From assembly GCA_016710135.1 (NCBI GenBank), contig JADJLM010000001.1, positions 1,240,001 to 1,304,000 of the forward strand: a DNA stretch of 64,000 bases, given 5' to 3'. The notes beneath the pieces were generated by a model. That model saw only the letters and a list, made by a program, of their open reading frames with translations, had not been told where the DNA came from and did no database searches. The stretch comes from Nitrosomonas sp. GTDB taxonomy: Bacteria; Pseudomonadota; Gammaproteobacteria; Burkholderiales; Nitrosomonadaceae. Below are positions 49,189 to 58,398 of this stretch, piece after piece. Made by a program: the position numbers and the translations under genes. Positions within the stretch are counted from its first letter, which is position 1, and each line of letters begins with the position of its first letter.

Positions 49189-49878
49189 ATGAAGACTCTT
49201 CACCCAGCCCTTGCCGCCCTAGCTCTACTGTATCCGCTGATTTGGTCAACAGAAACTCATGCACTTCCTATTACCCAGAATTTCTCCGGTGTGCAGTTGG
49301 ACGTGATAGGCGAGTACACTAACGGAGTACCTGTTTCGATCGGGTTGTGGGAATTCGCGCCTTCGTTTCAGCTTGGTCAAACGGTTACAGGTTTCATTGC
49401 CTATGACACGAACCAGCCAGACACCGATCCCGGTCAGTACGGAACCTACAGAATTGGCGCGCTTTCCGTCGACATCCCGCAGCTCGGGCTCTCGGTGTCG
49501 AGGAATAGTAATAATATGCAAATCTCAGCATTCGATAATACACCGAACCCCGACGACCAATTCTTCGCCTATGTCAACGGTGTCGACAGTTTCTCCAGCA
49601 ACGTAGGCCTCCCGAACCCCATAAATTTCTCGGTCTCGCTCCTTGGAGACACATCAATGCTGACTGACGACCTTCTTCCGATTAGCCCTCTCGCTTGGAC
49701 CTTCGGCGGTGTAAGCTTTGATTTCTTGGCCAGCGACCATTCTTGGAGGCAGGTTCTAATGACATTCTCTCCGGCCCCGGCAGCTTCAGTGCCGGAACCC
49801 GTCACCATATTTCTCTTCGGCGCCAGCATAGTTGGTTTCGTTTTAACGAGAGTTAGAGGAAAGAAGAAGGGGGACTAA
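49189..49878 (+). CDS. PEP-CTERM sorting domain protein
   Basis: A secreted protein of about 229 residues. The start at 49189 is chosen because it lies 7 bases after AGGAGG; the ATG 6 bases earlier is too close. A signal peptide (KTLHPALAALALLYPLIWSTETHA) precedes a beta-rich body, and the C-terminus has VPEP, a membrane helix (VTIFLFGASIVGFVL) and a basic tail (TRVRGKKKGD), the PEP-CTERM signal cleaved by exosortase. Such proteins are exported to the surface or biofilm matrix. No exosortase gene is in the window. Confidence 0.92.
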   Translation: MKTLHPALAALALLYPLIWSTETHALPITQNFSGVQLDVIGEYTNGVPVSIGLWEFAPSFQLGQTVTGFIAYDTNQPDTDPGQYGTYRIGALSVDIPQLGLSVSRNSNNMQISAFDNTPNPDDQFFAYVNGVDSFSSNVGLPNPINFSVSLLGDTSMLTDDLLPISPLAWTFGGVSFDFLASDHSWRQVLMTFSPAPAASVPEPVTIFLFGASIVGFVLTRVRGKKKGD

Positions 49879-49881
49879 TGA

Positions 49882-49943
49882 AGTTGGAGTTGTCCCCTTT
49901 GAACTAGAACATAATATGTCCGATCAAAAGGACAACTCCAACT
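49882..49943. repeat. Long inverted repeat downstream of the PEP-CTERM gene
   Basis: Fourteen-base perfect arms (AGTTGGAGTTGTCC and its complement at 49930-49943) flank a loop of 34 bases. It begins 4 bases after the stop codon. It could end transcription or stabilise the mRNA; no U-run follows. Confidence 0.7.
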
Positions 49944-50175
49944 CCACTCCTCATTTTTATCCTTGAGTAACCACATGCGTTCACGTAGGTAAACTCGCCC
50001 GAATAAGAAATTCTGGAACGCCATGGGCTGAAATCAGCTATGCTCAACACAACTACATAAGGTAAGCAGACACAAAGGTTTTGCGGAAATTAAGACAAAT
50101 AACTTACCCATCATGACATTTAGGCGGCGATCCTTCTTGTGCGATATACTGTTGCCATTCTCTCTCAGTAAACGA

Positions 50176-50927
50176 TCAATTGGCTATCCGGCACGCGATA
50201 CTTACCCAAGATTCAGGGTTAACATCCAGAATGAAAGCTGAATAGCCGTCAGAACCGCCTACAGATGCAAGTCGTCGCCCTGCCGCATCGAATGCTAGTG
50301 TAGGTAACCACGGGTTACTATTCATGATGATCGGGGTAGGCAGAGGGTGACCGTCCAACTCATCTAAGAGATAAATGTTACCTGTGTTTTCGACCACAAC
50401 TGCTATACGGTTCCCATCCTTGGAAATGCTCAATGACTCTCCACCTTGGGAAAATAATAATTCTCCGCTTCGCTTCGGAACAGGCAAGGGCAAAATGCGT
50501 GGACCTTCCGTGCCTGATGGCGCAATATCCCAAACACGAACTCCATATGAAAAAGGGGAAGCAATTTTTTGCATAGGGAGATTGATATCAACAGGTGCAT
50601 TTGAATAATCGGACCAAAGCACTTCGGGACCTCTAAGCAACTGAAATGTTTGCGTGTCCCATATTAGGAACTTACCATAAAAAGTTACCGATCCCAATTG
50701 ATTCCCGTTGGAACTAAATGATAAGCCTGAAACATAGGGCATATCTGTCATATCTTCATTTAAGAATTTAGTTTTCTGGTTGATAACATCACGCAGTGCC
50801 ACCTTCCCATCGCGGTATCCATAAGCGATTAAAGGTCGAGTTGGATGAAATGCGAGACTTGTTACTGCATTTCGTGAAATGGGATTATCAACTCTTTTTA
50901 GAATCAATTTATCAGCATCCCATAAAC
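50176..50927 (-). pseudogene. WD40-repeat protein, N-terminus removed by IS481 insertion
   Basis: The frame is open from the IS481 border (LWDADKLILKRVDNPISRNAVTSLAFHPTRPLIAYGYRDGKVALRDV) to the stop at 50176. At least three WD40-type blades are visible (TSLAFHPTRP..., VSGLSFSSNGNQLGSVTFYGKFLIWD, LSISKDGNRIAVVVENTGNIYLLD). The first visible residues LWDAD are the end of an earlier blade, so the gene once extended into the region now occupied by the IS. The missing part is not on the other side of the IS, so more than the insertion was lost. Confidence 0.82.
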
Positions 50928-52126
50928 TGTATTAGTTCCGATCTGATCTGACACATCACTTGCAAAAGTGAGAGTTATCGGTTTTGATAAAGGTATCGAA
51001 TCTTAATCAAAACAAAAGAAGTAACTCTCAATGACACATACTAACAATCGTATTATTAAACACAAAGCTGGATTATTAAATTTGGCAGAAGAATTGGGTA
51101 ATGTATCCAGGGCCGGTAAAGTCATGGGCGTCTCACGGGATACGTTTTATCGCTATCAAGACCTTGTTGAACATGGTGGTCTTGATGCGCTGATAGACAA
51201 GGATCGAAGAGCCCCAAATATCAAGAACCGTGTTGATGAAGCCACCGAACGAGCAGTCATAGGTTATGCAATTGCGCAGCCTGCACATGGGCAGCATCGA
51301 ACCAGCAATGAGCTTCGTAAGAAAAGTGTATTTGTATCGGGTAGTGGCGTGCGCTCTATTTAGCTACGTCATAACCTGGAGAATTTTAAAAGCGCTTAAA
51401 AGCACTCGAAGACAAGGTGGCTAATGACGGCATTATTCTTAGTGATGCGCAAGTTGCGGCCCTTGAAAAGAAGAGACACGACGATGAAGCCTGCGGTGAA
51501 ATAGAAACGGCACATCCAGGCTATCTAGGCTCACAAGATACGTTTTATGTCGAGAACCTCAAGGGCGTTGGCCGTGTTTATCAACAAACGTTTATCGATA
51601 CCTACAGCAAAATAGCCTTTGCCAAACTCTATACAACCAAAACACCGATTACAGCAGCTGACTTACTCAATGATAAAGTATTGCCATACTTTTGAACACT
51701 ACGAACTACCCATGTTGCGTATCTTAACGGATAGGGGTACAGAGTATTGCGGTCGTGTTGACCAGCATGATTACCAGCTATATTTGGCGATTAATGATAT
51801 TGATCATACAAAAACAAAAGCCATGTCGCCGCAAACAAACGGGATCTGTGAACGATTCCACAAAACGATTCTGAATGAGTTTTATCAAATCACATTCAGG
51901 AAGAAACTTTATTCAACTATGGAGGAACTACAGAAAGATCTAGACGAATGGATGGAATACTATAACAATGAACGAACTCATCAAGGAAAATGTGCTGTGG
52001 ACGAACACCATTGGATACATTACTTGATGGCAAATCAATTTGGGCGGAAAAAAATTTAGCTCAAATCTAAACTGACAGACACCTAAAAAAAACTGGTAAC
52101 TGTCAGATCAGGTCTAAGCTAGTACA
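50928..52126 (+). mobile_element. IS481-family element, beta type, copy 2
   Basis: An uninterrupted copy of the element that is nested at 14683-22202, with ends TGTATTAGTTCCGATC and ...AAGCTAGTACA. The immediate flanks (CATAAAC left, TGTTATA right) do not match. A second CATAAAC lies 11 bases beyond the right end, which may be chance. The lack of a duplication agrees with a deletion that removed the start of the neighbouring WD40 gene. Confidence 0.9.
51031..52070 (+). pseudogene. IS481-family transposase, beta copy 2, degraded
   Basis: It begins MTHTNNRIIKHKAGLLNLAEELGNVSRAGKVMGVSRDTFYRYQDL. Compared with copy 1 there is a nonsense change (W to TAG at about 51361), a lost A near 51390, an extra T at about 51692 and a lost A near 51989. 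Both DDE aspartates and the glutamate region remain. It cannot be active as read. Confidence 0.88.
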
Positions 52127-52178
52127 TGTTATACAAGCATAAACTGCTCTGAATGAAACTCCATCGAACACCCCCCCC

Positions 52179-54284
52179 CTAAAAATCTCCTCTTACACCC
52201 GCAATAAGCGCAACACCGGGTTGCAGCACAAAATTCTTCAAAAAGGAGGTATGGTAGCGTATTTCTTCATTGAGCAAATTCCTACCTTGAATAAAAAGCC
52301 GAATACCATCTACTTTGGTCTGTTTAATCCGATAGCTTGCTTCAAGATTGAGCAATACATAGTCGGCGGTACTGGTTTCTAGTTCTGCACGCTTGTTCTG
52401 GCGTAGCACATAGATTGTCGTCAAATTTCCCGACCAGGGGCCTTTTACATAATTGAGTTCCATCCCAAAGCGTTGCGGTGTAACACGGGGAATATTTCCG
52501 CCATTATTCAATTTACCCCGAACATAGTCAGTAAAGAACCGTAACTCTAACGTCTCAGGTTTAAGCGTTAAATTTGCTTCTGCTTCTGCCCCGTAAAAGG
52601 TTGCATTTCTTTGCGTCATATCTTGAACCAAAAACTCCCCTGCCGGATCAAGGATTCCCTCTTCGTCGACTCGGTCAGCAATGCCATTCCGATCGCGATC
52701 GGAATTTCTTAAAAAGATGTAGTCGTTGAAATGATTGTAAAAGCCATTAATTTTCCACCGTATTGGGCCAGTTGCTTTATTGATGGATAAATCAATATTA
52801 TTGGATGCTTCTTTACGCAATGTAGCATCGCCAGTTTGAAACGTTGCCGTCGCATGATGCGCGCCATTTACATAAAGCTCTTCGATTGCTGGCGCACGCT
52901 GCCCATGTGTTGCGGTCAATCCCACGTTGTAGTCTTGGATTACATTCCAAAACCCACCGATAGAACCACTGAACAAATCAAATACCCGCGCAGGGTTGAC
53001 GTTATGCTGTGGATTACGTGTCGCATGTTCATAGCGCCCACCCATCTCCACCCTCAGTCTGTCCCAGCTTCGCTCCTCTAAAAGGAAGGTTCCGATCGAA
53101 CGTGCATGGGTAACCGGCACAATGGATTCCTCCCCAAGTGCTGAAAAAGTCCGATCTTGAAAGTGTACCCCTACAGCACCTTTTAGCGCATTGATCGGCG
53201 TGTGCAGTAGTTCAACGCGTGTTTCCAACTCACGATTTTTAAAGCGGGTACCCAGTTCTCCAGTACGTTCGCGTTCGTCGTGCTTGTAGTCATTGTAACC
53301 CGTTCGTACTTTGAGTTTTTCAAAGCCCTTAATGGGATTATCAAGCGCTCCAGCAAGATTGTAACGCGCTTGCGTCATATCGATGGTTGGTGCTTCTAAG
53401 CTCGGTATGCCAAATTTACTGTTCATCAACGCAATTGAACCACCGAGAAACCCTCTTTCACCGACATAGCTACCGCCAATCGATCCGCCTTGTGACATGG
53501 CAGCACTATTTTTCAACTCATGGGTTCGATTGTTAATTGAATGCGCACTCGAACCGCTTTCAGCTTCTGAACTAATTCCACTGATATTGGCTTGGCCAGG
53601 AATATTATAATCGCCGGTATTACGCCTAAACCCGCTGACATTCCAGCTCATTGAGCCAAAACTTCTGTTTAAATTAACTGAACCAGCCCTTTCCTCAGTG
53701 GCTGTATTCCCCCGAGCTTCAAAACTACCCGTTAGCGTTTTATACAGTTGGTTAGGGATATTTCTATTCACGGTATTTACAACTCCACCAGTCGCACCCC
53801 CGCCATATAGTAGTGTCGCCGGCCCACGAAGGATTTCGATTTGAGATGCGTTGAGGGTTTCAATGGCAACAGGATGATCTGGACTCAGCGAAGATACATC
53901 CAAACTTCCAATTCCATTTTCTAATACTTGAATCCGAGGACCATCCAGGGCGCGAATGATGGGTCTGCCGGCCCCAGGACCAAATGAACTCGAAGTCACT
54001 CCAACTTCGTTGATTAAGGTATCTCCTAAACTCGTTTCACGCTTACGACGAAGATTATCGCCTTGCAAGATACTCGTCGGTTGCGTCATGTTGAGTTCGC
54101 TCCGATCCTTAAATGGGGTTGATGTTATAACGAGCTCAGGCATTCTGATCATTTTTCTTGTGTCTTCAACTTGCGCAAAAGCAACGGCACTCAGCCAGCA
54201 AGATCCCACCAGACTCAACATTAACCAACGCTGCGGTGTATTGCGACTTAATCGAAAGCTGTTTGTCGTTCTTCTTATCATCAT
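52179..54284 (-). CDS. znuD: TonB-dependent outer membrane receptor, probably for zinc
   Basis: A protein of about 701 residues. A signal peptide (...LMLSLVGSCWLSAVAFAQ) is followed by a TonB box region (MPELVITSTPF), a plug domain (QPTSILQGDNLRRKRETSLGDTLINEVGVTSSSFGPGAGRPIIRALDGPRIQVLENGIGSLDVSSLSPDHPVAIE... RGPATLLYGGGATGGVVNTVNRN) and a barrel ending in an aromatic strand (GVRGDF). The plug sequence and a His-rich loop (NRTHELK) are like ZnuD-type zinc receptors, and a Zur-like regulator gene lies directly upstream with a shared operator motif. Zinc is an inference; the name znuD is provisional. The ATG at 54284 is chosen because upstream codons overlap the operator. Confidence 0.82.
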   Translation of the reverse strand: MMIRRTTNSFRLSRNTPQRWLMLSLVGSCWLSAVAFAQVEDTRKMIRMPELVITSTPFKDRSELNMTQPTSILQGDNLRRKRETSLGDTLINEVGVTSSSFGPGAGRPIIRALDGPRIQVLENGIGSLDVSSLSPDHPVAIETLNASQIEILRGPATLLYGGGATGGVVNTVNRNIPNQLYKTLTGSFEARGNTATEERAGSVNLNRSFGSMSWNVSGFRRNTGDYNIPGQANISGISSEAESGSSAHSINNRTHELKNSAAMSQGGSIGGSYVGERGFLGGSIALMNSKFGIPSLEAPTIDMTQARYNLAGALDNPIKGFEKLKVRTGYNDYKHDERERTGELGTRFKNRELETRVELLHTPINALKGAVGVHFQDRTFSALGEESIVPVTHARSIGTFLLEERSWDRLRVEMGGRYEHATRNPQHNVNPARVFDLFSGSIGGFWNVIQDYNVGLTATHGQRAPAIEELYVNGAHHATATFQTGDATLRKEASNNIDLSINKATGPIRWKINGFYNHFNDYIFLRNSDRDRNGIADRVDEEGILDPAGEFLVQDMTQRNATFYGAEAEANLTLKPETLELRFFTDYVRGKLNNGGNIPRVTPQRFGMELNYVKGPWSGNLTTIYVLRQNKRAELETSTADYVLLNLEASYRIKQTKVDGIRLFIQGRNLLNEEIRYHTSFLKNFVLQPGVALIAGVRGDF

Positions 54285-54309
54285 ATGAATCAAATTTATT
54301 AATAACATC

Positions 54310-54348
54310 GCACACCAATAATGCAACTTAGTTGCATTATTGGTGTGC
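54310..54348. promoter_or_regulatory. Perfect 39-bp palindrome, likely Zur/Fur-family operator of the TonB receptor
   Basis: Nineteen-base arms around one central base, containing ATGCAACT-T-AGTTGCAT. It lies 26 bases before the receptor start, where a repressor would block transcription. The core TGCAAC...GTTGCA recurs upstream of the neighbouring Fur-family gene. Confidence 0.8.
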
Positions 54349-54390
54349 GTAAAGAAAACAAAATCATGGAAAATTTGATCTAATTGATCA

Positions 54391-54810
54391 CTAAATACAT
54401 TCCGAACACACTCCCTTAATAGTTAGTTCAATTTCTTGAAGTAAATAACCAACTGGTAATGAAGGCGTAGGATTATACTTAGAATCTTTTAAACAAATTA
54501 CTTTTGCGCAACGGTTACATTTAAAATGCGCATGTTGGTGGGCACGAATTTCTGTATTGATTCGGAAACGCCAGACTCTGTCATCGCCTGCAATCTTATG
54601 AACCAAACTCTTTTTACTCATCCACTCCAAGATGCGATAAAGCGTTACACGATCCAATTGTTTCTTTGCGTCCAGTAGTTGATCTGCAATTTCACGATGA
54701 GTTAGTGCCCGCTTTGCAGCCAGCAAAACGGAAAGTGTTCTAACTCGATTGGCAGTCGCTCGATCTCCTGTACGAGTTACTAACTCTTTTGCTCTTTCAA
54801 TTAAATTCAT
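54391..54810 (-). CDS. zur: Fur-family metalloregulator, Zur-like
   Basis: A protein of about 139 residues with a winged helix (ALTHREIADQLLDAKKQLDRVTLYRILEWMSKKSLVHKI) and a dimerisation domain holding metal ligands (HQHAHFKCNRCAKVICL and the end GVCSECI), giving two CxxC zinc pairs. These features and the adjacent TonB receptor favour Zur over Fur. The ATG at 54810 is used; the frame is open further but overlaps the likely operator at 54822-54836. Confidence 0.82.
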   Translation of the reverse strand: MNLIERAKELVTRTGDRATANRVRTLSVLLAAKRALTHREIADQLLDAKKQLDRVTLYRILEWMSKKSLVHKIAGDDRVWRFRINTEIRAHQHAHFKCNRCAKVICLKDSKYNPTPSLPVGYLLQEIELTIKGVCSECI

Positions 54811-54821
54811 AATGCAATTAA

Positions 54822-54836
54822 TGCAACACAGTTGCA
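54822..54836. promoter_or_regulatory. Second Zur-type operator, upstream of the regulator gene
   Basis: TGCAAC-ACA-GTTGCA repeats the core of the palindrome in front of the receptor gene with a three-base centre, 12 bases before the regulator ATG. It suggests autoregulation. Confidence 0.65.
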
Positions 54837-55022
54837 CTATTATAGCGTAAGAGAATCAATTTTTGCTATCGTTGCTTGGATGAAGTAATACAAAAATTAA
54901 GGAATGCTCGGGATTGGAAAAAAATTAGCGTGACTTACGTGGAGCTAAAAAGACAGTAACAATCTAGCTTCAGGATATCTCGAGCAAATTACTAATTTGC
55001 TCGAGATAAAAAGATACAAATT

Positions 55023-56213
55023 TTATGCGTAACAGCGAAGTCTACGCGAGAATTTCTCAAGTGCTTCAATACCGCTTTGTTCTGCTCTATGGCACCAATC
55101 TTCTAGTTGCTTCACTAGCTCATCCTTAGAAGCAGATGATCTTTGCCAGATTGCAGATAACTCTTCACGCATCGTATAAACTTTATCAAGTTGCTTCGTT
55201 TTACTCAGCACCAAACTCAGCTTATTACGTTCTTCATCTTGTAAAGTCCTAGCATCAGCCAGTACCCACTGTTTCAATGTTAAACCATCGATGCCATGGT
55301 GTGCTGCAACTTGTAACAATTGCTCCATTTCGTTTTTTAGAATCGCTTTCAGTGACTGGGTATACTTAGCCAACACTTCATAACGATGTGCAATGACCGC
55401 TTGCAAGGTATCAAGATCACAAGCTGTCTTAGATTCATTAAGATTTAATTTAGGCGCAATTTTCTTAACCTTCGCTAACCCCATCATTTCTAAAATACGG
55501 ATATACATCCAGCCGATATCAAATTCAAACCATTTATTAGAAAGTTGTGCAGAAGTTGGATAAGCATGATGGTTATTATGCAACTCCTCTCCGCCAATCA
55601 AAATTCCCCACGGTACAATATTACGGCTTGCATCTTCAGCACGAAAATTACGATACCCCCAATAATGCCCAACACCATTGATAACGCCTGCTGCCATTAC
55701 AGGAGTCCAAAGCATTTGGACCGCCCATATCGTAATTCCGATTGGTCCGAATAAAACAACATCAATAATTAGCATTGAAGCGACGCCGGCGACACTATGC
55801 TTGGTATATACGTTACGTTCAATCCAATCATCCGGTGTACCATGACCATATCTGTCCAGTGTTTCTAGGTTCTTTGATTCCTTGCGATAAAGCTCAGAAC
55901 CCTCTAGTAAAACCTTCTTAATTCCATAAATTTGTGGACTGTGAGGATCATCTAATGTCTCACATTTTGCATGATGTTTACGATGAATGGCTGCCCATTC
56001 TTTGGTTACCATTCCACTTGTAAGCCAGAGCCAGAAACGAAAAAAATGACTGGGTATCGGATGCAAATCCAAAGCTCGATGTGCTTGGTGACGATGTAAA
56101 AAAATTGTAATGCTCGCAATGGTAATATGTGTTAACACCAATGTAACGACGATGTATCCCCACCACGGCAAATCGATTAATCCAGATAAAGCCGAAACGA
56201 TATCTATATCCAT
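55023..56213 (-). CDS. Acyl-CoA/fatty acid delta-9-type desaturase
   Basis: A 396-residue membrane enzyme with the three histidine boxes of stearoyl-CoA-type desaturases: HRHQAHR (about residue 40), HRKHHAKCE (about 78) and HNNHHAYP (about 213), with membrane helices between. It inserts a double bond in acyl chains, adjusting membrane fluidity. The last 130 residues form a helical tail of unclear role (LNLNESKTACDLDTLQAVIAHRYEVLAKYTQSLK...). Intact, unlike the desaturase at 37728. Confidence 0.93.
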   Translation of the reverse strand: MDIDIVSALSGLIDLPWWGYIVVTLVLTHITIASITIFLHRHQAHRALDLHPIPSHFFRFWLWLTSGMVTKEWAAIHRKHHAKCETLDDPHSPQIYGIKKVLLEGSELYRKESKNLETLDRYGHGTPDDWIERNVYTKHSVAGVASMLIIDVVLFGPIGITIWAVQMLWTPVMAAGVINGVGHYWGYRNFRAEDASRNIVPWGILIGGEELHNNHHAYPTSAQLSNKWFEFDIGWMYIRILEMMGLAKVKKIAPKLNLNESKTACDLDTLQAVIAHRYEVLAKYTQSLKAILKNEMEQLLQVAAHHGIDGLTLKQWVLADARTLQDEERNKLSLVLSKTKQLDKVYTMREELSAIWQRSSASKDELVKQLEDWCHRAEQSGIEALEKFSRRLRCYA

Positions 56214-56398
56214 ATAAAACTTATCCTCCCTAGGGCTTATGATTAAATAGTCAATCTAATGAGATGCAAACAGTTAGTCAAGCGATTTCGTAATAATTCG
56301 ACAGAGAAAAATCTCATAAATTCAGTTATTTTCTCACTTAACACAAAACATAAAATTAACGTGTTCAGAAATCAAGCAATTTTACGTCCTACTTTTAA

Positions 56399-56851
56399 TC
56401 AAAGCATATCTGGAATCATAACTAACCTTAGACTCCCACTCGAAGATACATTTTTTGATTTTGAGCTAAACCACCAAATCGAACCCTTTCTCACACTTAA
56501 ACCTGTGTGATGATTACCTAATATTGATGCAGCAATTTGCCCTAATGTCGGTTGATGTCCAACCACAAGCACACTACCTTCTTCATAGGGCCAATTGACG
56601 ACAGTAAGTAATTTATCTGCTGTAGTACTTGTACCCACTGCTTCCACCGTTTCATATATATCACTTAGCGCAGCAGCAGTTTGTTGAGTTCGCTTAGCGG
56701 GACTCACGATGATACGGGTATGCTTTGGCAATCTGGGTTTTAACCATTGCGCCATGGATTGAGCCTGTTTCATTCCTTTTTCAGTCAATTTCCGCGAAGC
56801 ATCGGGTACTCCATCCTCTGCCTCAGCATGTCTCCATAAAATCAACTCCAA
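56399..56851 (-). CDS. sixA: Phosphohistidine phosphatase SixA
   Basis: A 150-residue histidine phosphatase with the RHG-type motif LILWRHAEAEDG at the start and a second catalytic His in VLVVGHQPTLGQ. SixA removes phosphate from phosphohistidine in signalling or phosphotransfer proteins. It follows rimO by 34 bases. Confidence 0.93.
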   Translation of the reverse strand: MELILWRHAEAEDGVPDASRKLTEKGMKQAQSMAQWLKPRLPKHTRIIVSPAKRTQQTAAALSDIYETVEAVGTSTTADKLLTVVNWPYEEGSVLVVGHQPTLGQIAASILGNHHTGLSVRKGSIWWFSSKSKNVSSSGSLRLVMIPDML

Positions 56852-56885
56852 ACTATTCTCCTAATTTAAAGCAGCCCAAATCTCA

Positions 56886-58211
56886 TTAAACAAGCTCTGC
56901 CCATAAATCATGTTGATTTGAATTAATAATACGTACATTGACAATTTGCCCTTGTCGAATCATTTTATGATCAGCATCGATATATACCACTCCATCGATC
57001 TCAGGTGCATCTGCGTGACTACGCGCAATTGCGCCTTCGGCATCCACTTCATCAACCAGCACCTCTAAAGTCTTACCTATCTTTTGTTTCAGCTTATCTG
57101 AGCTGACTCTTTCTTGTAAAGTCATGAGTCGAGCTAATCTTTCTTCTTGAATTTCAGGCGGAATGTGATCAGGTAAACTATTTGCGGCAGCACCTTCAAC
57201 GGGAGAATACATAAAAGCACCTACTCGATCGAGCTGGGCTATTTCAAGAAAATCCAGTAATTCCTGAAATTCTTGCTCCGTCTCACCAGGAAAGCCAACA
57301 ATAAAAGTGCTCCGTAAAGTAATCTCTGGGCAAATAGTACGCCACTGCTGAATTCGTGCGAGAACATTTTCACTATTTGCTGGTCGCTTCATCAATTTTA
57401 GAATTCGAGCGTTTGCATGCTGAAATGGAATATCCAGATAAGGAATGATTCTTCCATCGCTCATCAAAGGAATTAGTTCATCTACATGAGGGTAAGGGTA
57501 AACATAATGAAACCGCACCCAGACACCGAGCTCACCTAGCGCAGTTGCAAGCTCTGTAATGCGTGTTTTAATCGGTTTTCCTCCCCAGAAACCAGTACGA
57601 TATTTCAAGTCTACGCCATATGCACTTGTGTCTTGTGAAATGATGAGTAATTCTTTGACCCCTGCCTCCACCAAGTCTTGCGCCTCTTGCATGATATCTC
57701 CAATCGGTCGACTCACGAGATCTCCTCGCATACTTGGAATAATGCAAAAAGAACAACGATGATTACAACCTTCAGAAATCTTCAAATAAGCATAATGCTG
57801 CGGAGTCAATCGGATACCTTGAGGAGGTACCAAATCAACGTAGGGATCATGTGGCTTAGGTAGGTGAATATGAATTGCTTCCATCACTTCCTCCGTCGCC
57901 TGTGGGCCGGTAACTGAAAGTACATTGGGATGTACCTGTTTAATTGTATCTCCTTTTGCACCTAAACATCCGGTGACAACCACTTTACCATTTTCCCTTA
58001 ACGCTTCTCCAATGGTATCCAGTGATTCTTCAATTGCACTATCAATAAATCCACAAGTATTAACAACGACCAAGTCAGAATCTTGATAACTGGGTGAAAT
58101 CAAATAACCTTCAGCACGTAGGCGCGTTAATATTCGTTCCGAGTCCACAGTTGCTTTGGGACAACCAAGCGAAATAAAACCCACGCGGGGAATTTTATTT
58201 ATGGTAGGCAT
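56886..58211 (-). CDS. rimO: Ribosomal protein S12 methylthiotransferase RimO
   Basis: A 441-residue radical SAM enzyme with an N-terminal UPF0004 domain (GFISLGCPKATVDSERILTRLRAEGY, cysteines for the second cluster), the radical SAM motif SEGCNHRCSFCIIPSMRG, and a C-terminal TRAM domain. Methylthiolates an aspartate of S12. Confidence 0.97.
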   Translation of the reverse strand: MPTINKIPRVGFISLGCPKATVDSERILTRLRAEGYLISPSYQDSDLVVVNTCGFIDSAIEESLDTIGEALRENGKVVVTGCLGAKGDTIKQVHPNVLSVTGPQATEEVMEAIHIHLPKPHDPYVDLVPPQGIRLTPQHYAYLKISEGCNHRCSFCIIPSMRGDLVSRPIGDIMQEAQDLVEAGVKELLIISQDTSAYGVDLKYRTGFWGGKPIKTRITELATALGELGVWVRFHYVYPYPHVDELIPLMSDGRIIPYLDIPFQHANARILKLMKRPANSENVLARIQQWRTICPEITLRSTFIVGFPGETEQEFQELLDFLEIAQLDRVGAFMYSPVEGAAANSLPDHIPPEIQEERLARLMTLQERVSSDKLKQKIGKTLEVLVDEVDAEGAIARSHADAPEIDGVVYIDADHKMIRQGQIVNVRIINSNQHDLWAELV

Positions 58212-58284
58212 ATATTTTTATTAGCGATTGTTGCTCTTTTACAATTTAAAATAGTAAATAATGATTGTAGTGATCGCTATTTTT

Positions 58285-58340
58285 ATCAAAAAAAGAAAGC
58301 TCTAGATCGGTTAACTGCTAAACAGTTAAAACTGATCTAG
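58285..58340 (-). terminator. Intrinsic terminator after the DNRLRE protein gene
   Basis: A hairpin (CTAGATC...CAGTTTTAACTG / CAGTTAACC...GATCTAG, 58302-58340) with a U-rich tail (CTTTCTTTTTTT on the minus strand) lies 59 bases after the stop codon. Confidence 0.75.
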
Positions 58341-58398
58341 TGCCTAGTAAAATTGACTCACTCTCTAGCTACAAAAATGCAGCTTATCTGGCGTAAGA

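Noticed and set aside
52127..52178. The missing front part of the WD40 gene on the far side of the IS
   Set aside because: The 50 bases before the TonB receptor stop show no WD40-like reading in any frame.
52168..52180. Run of nine C bases after the IS481 copy as a phase-variation tract for the TonB receptor
   Set aside because: It lies downstream of the receptor stop codon, so slippage there would not change expression of the protein.
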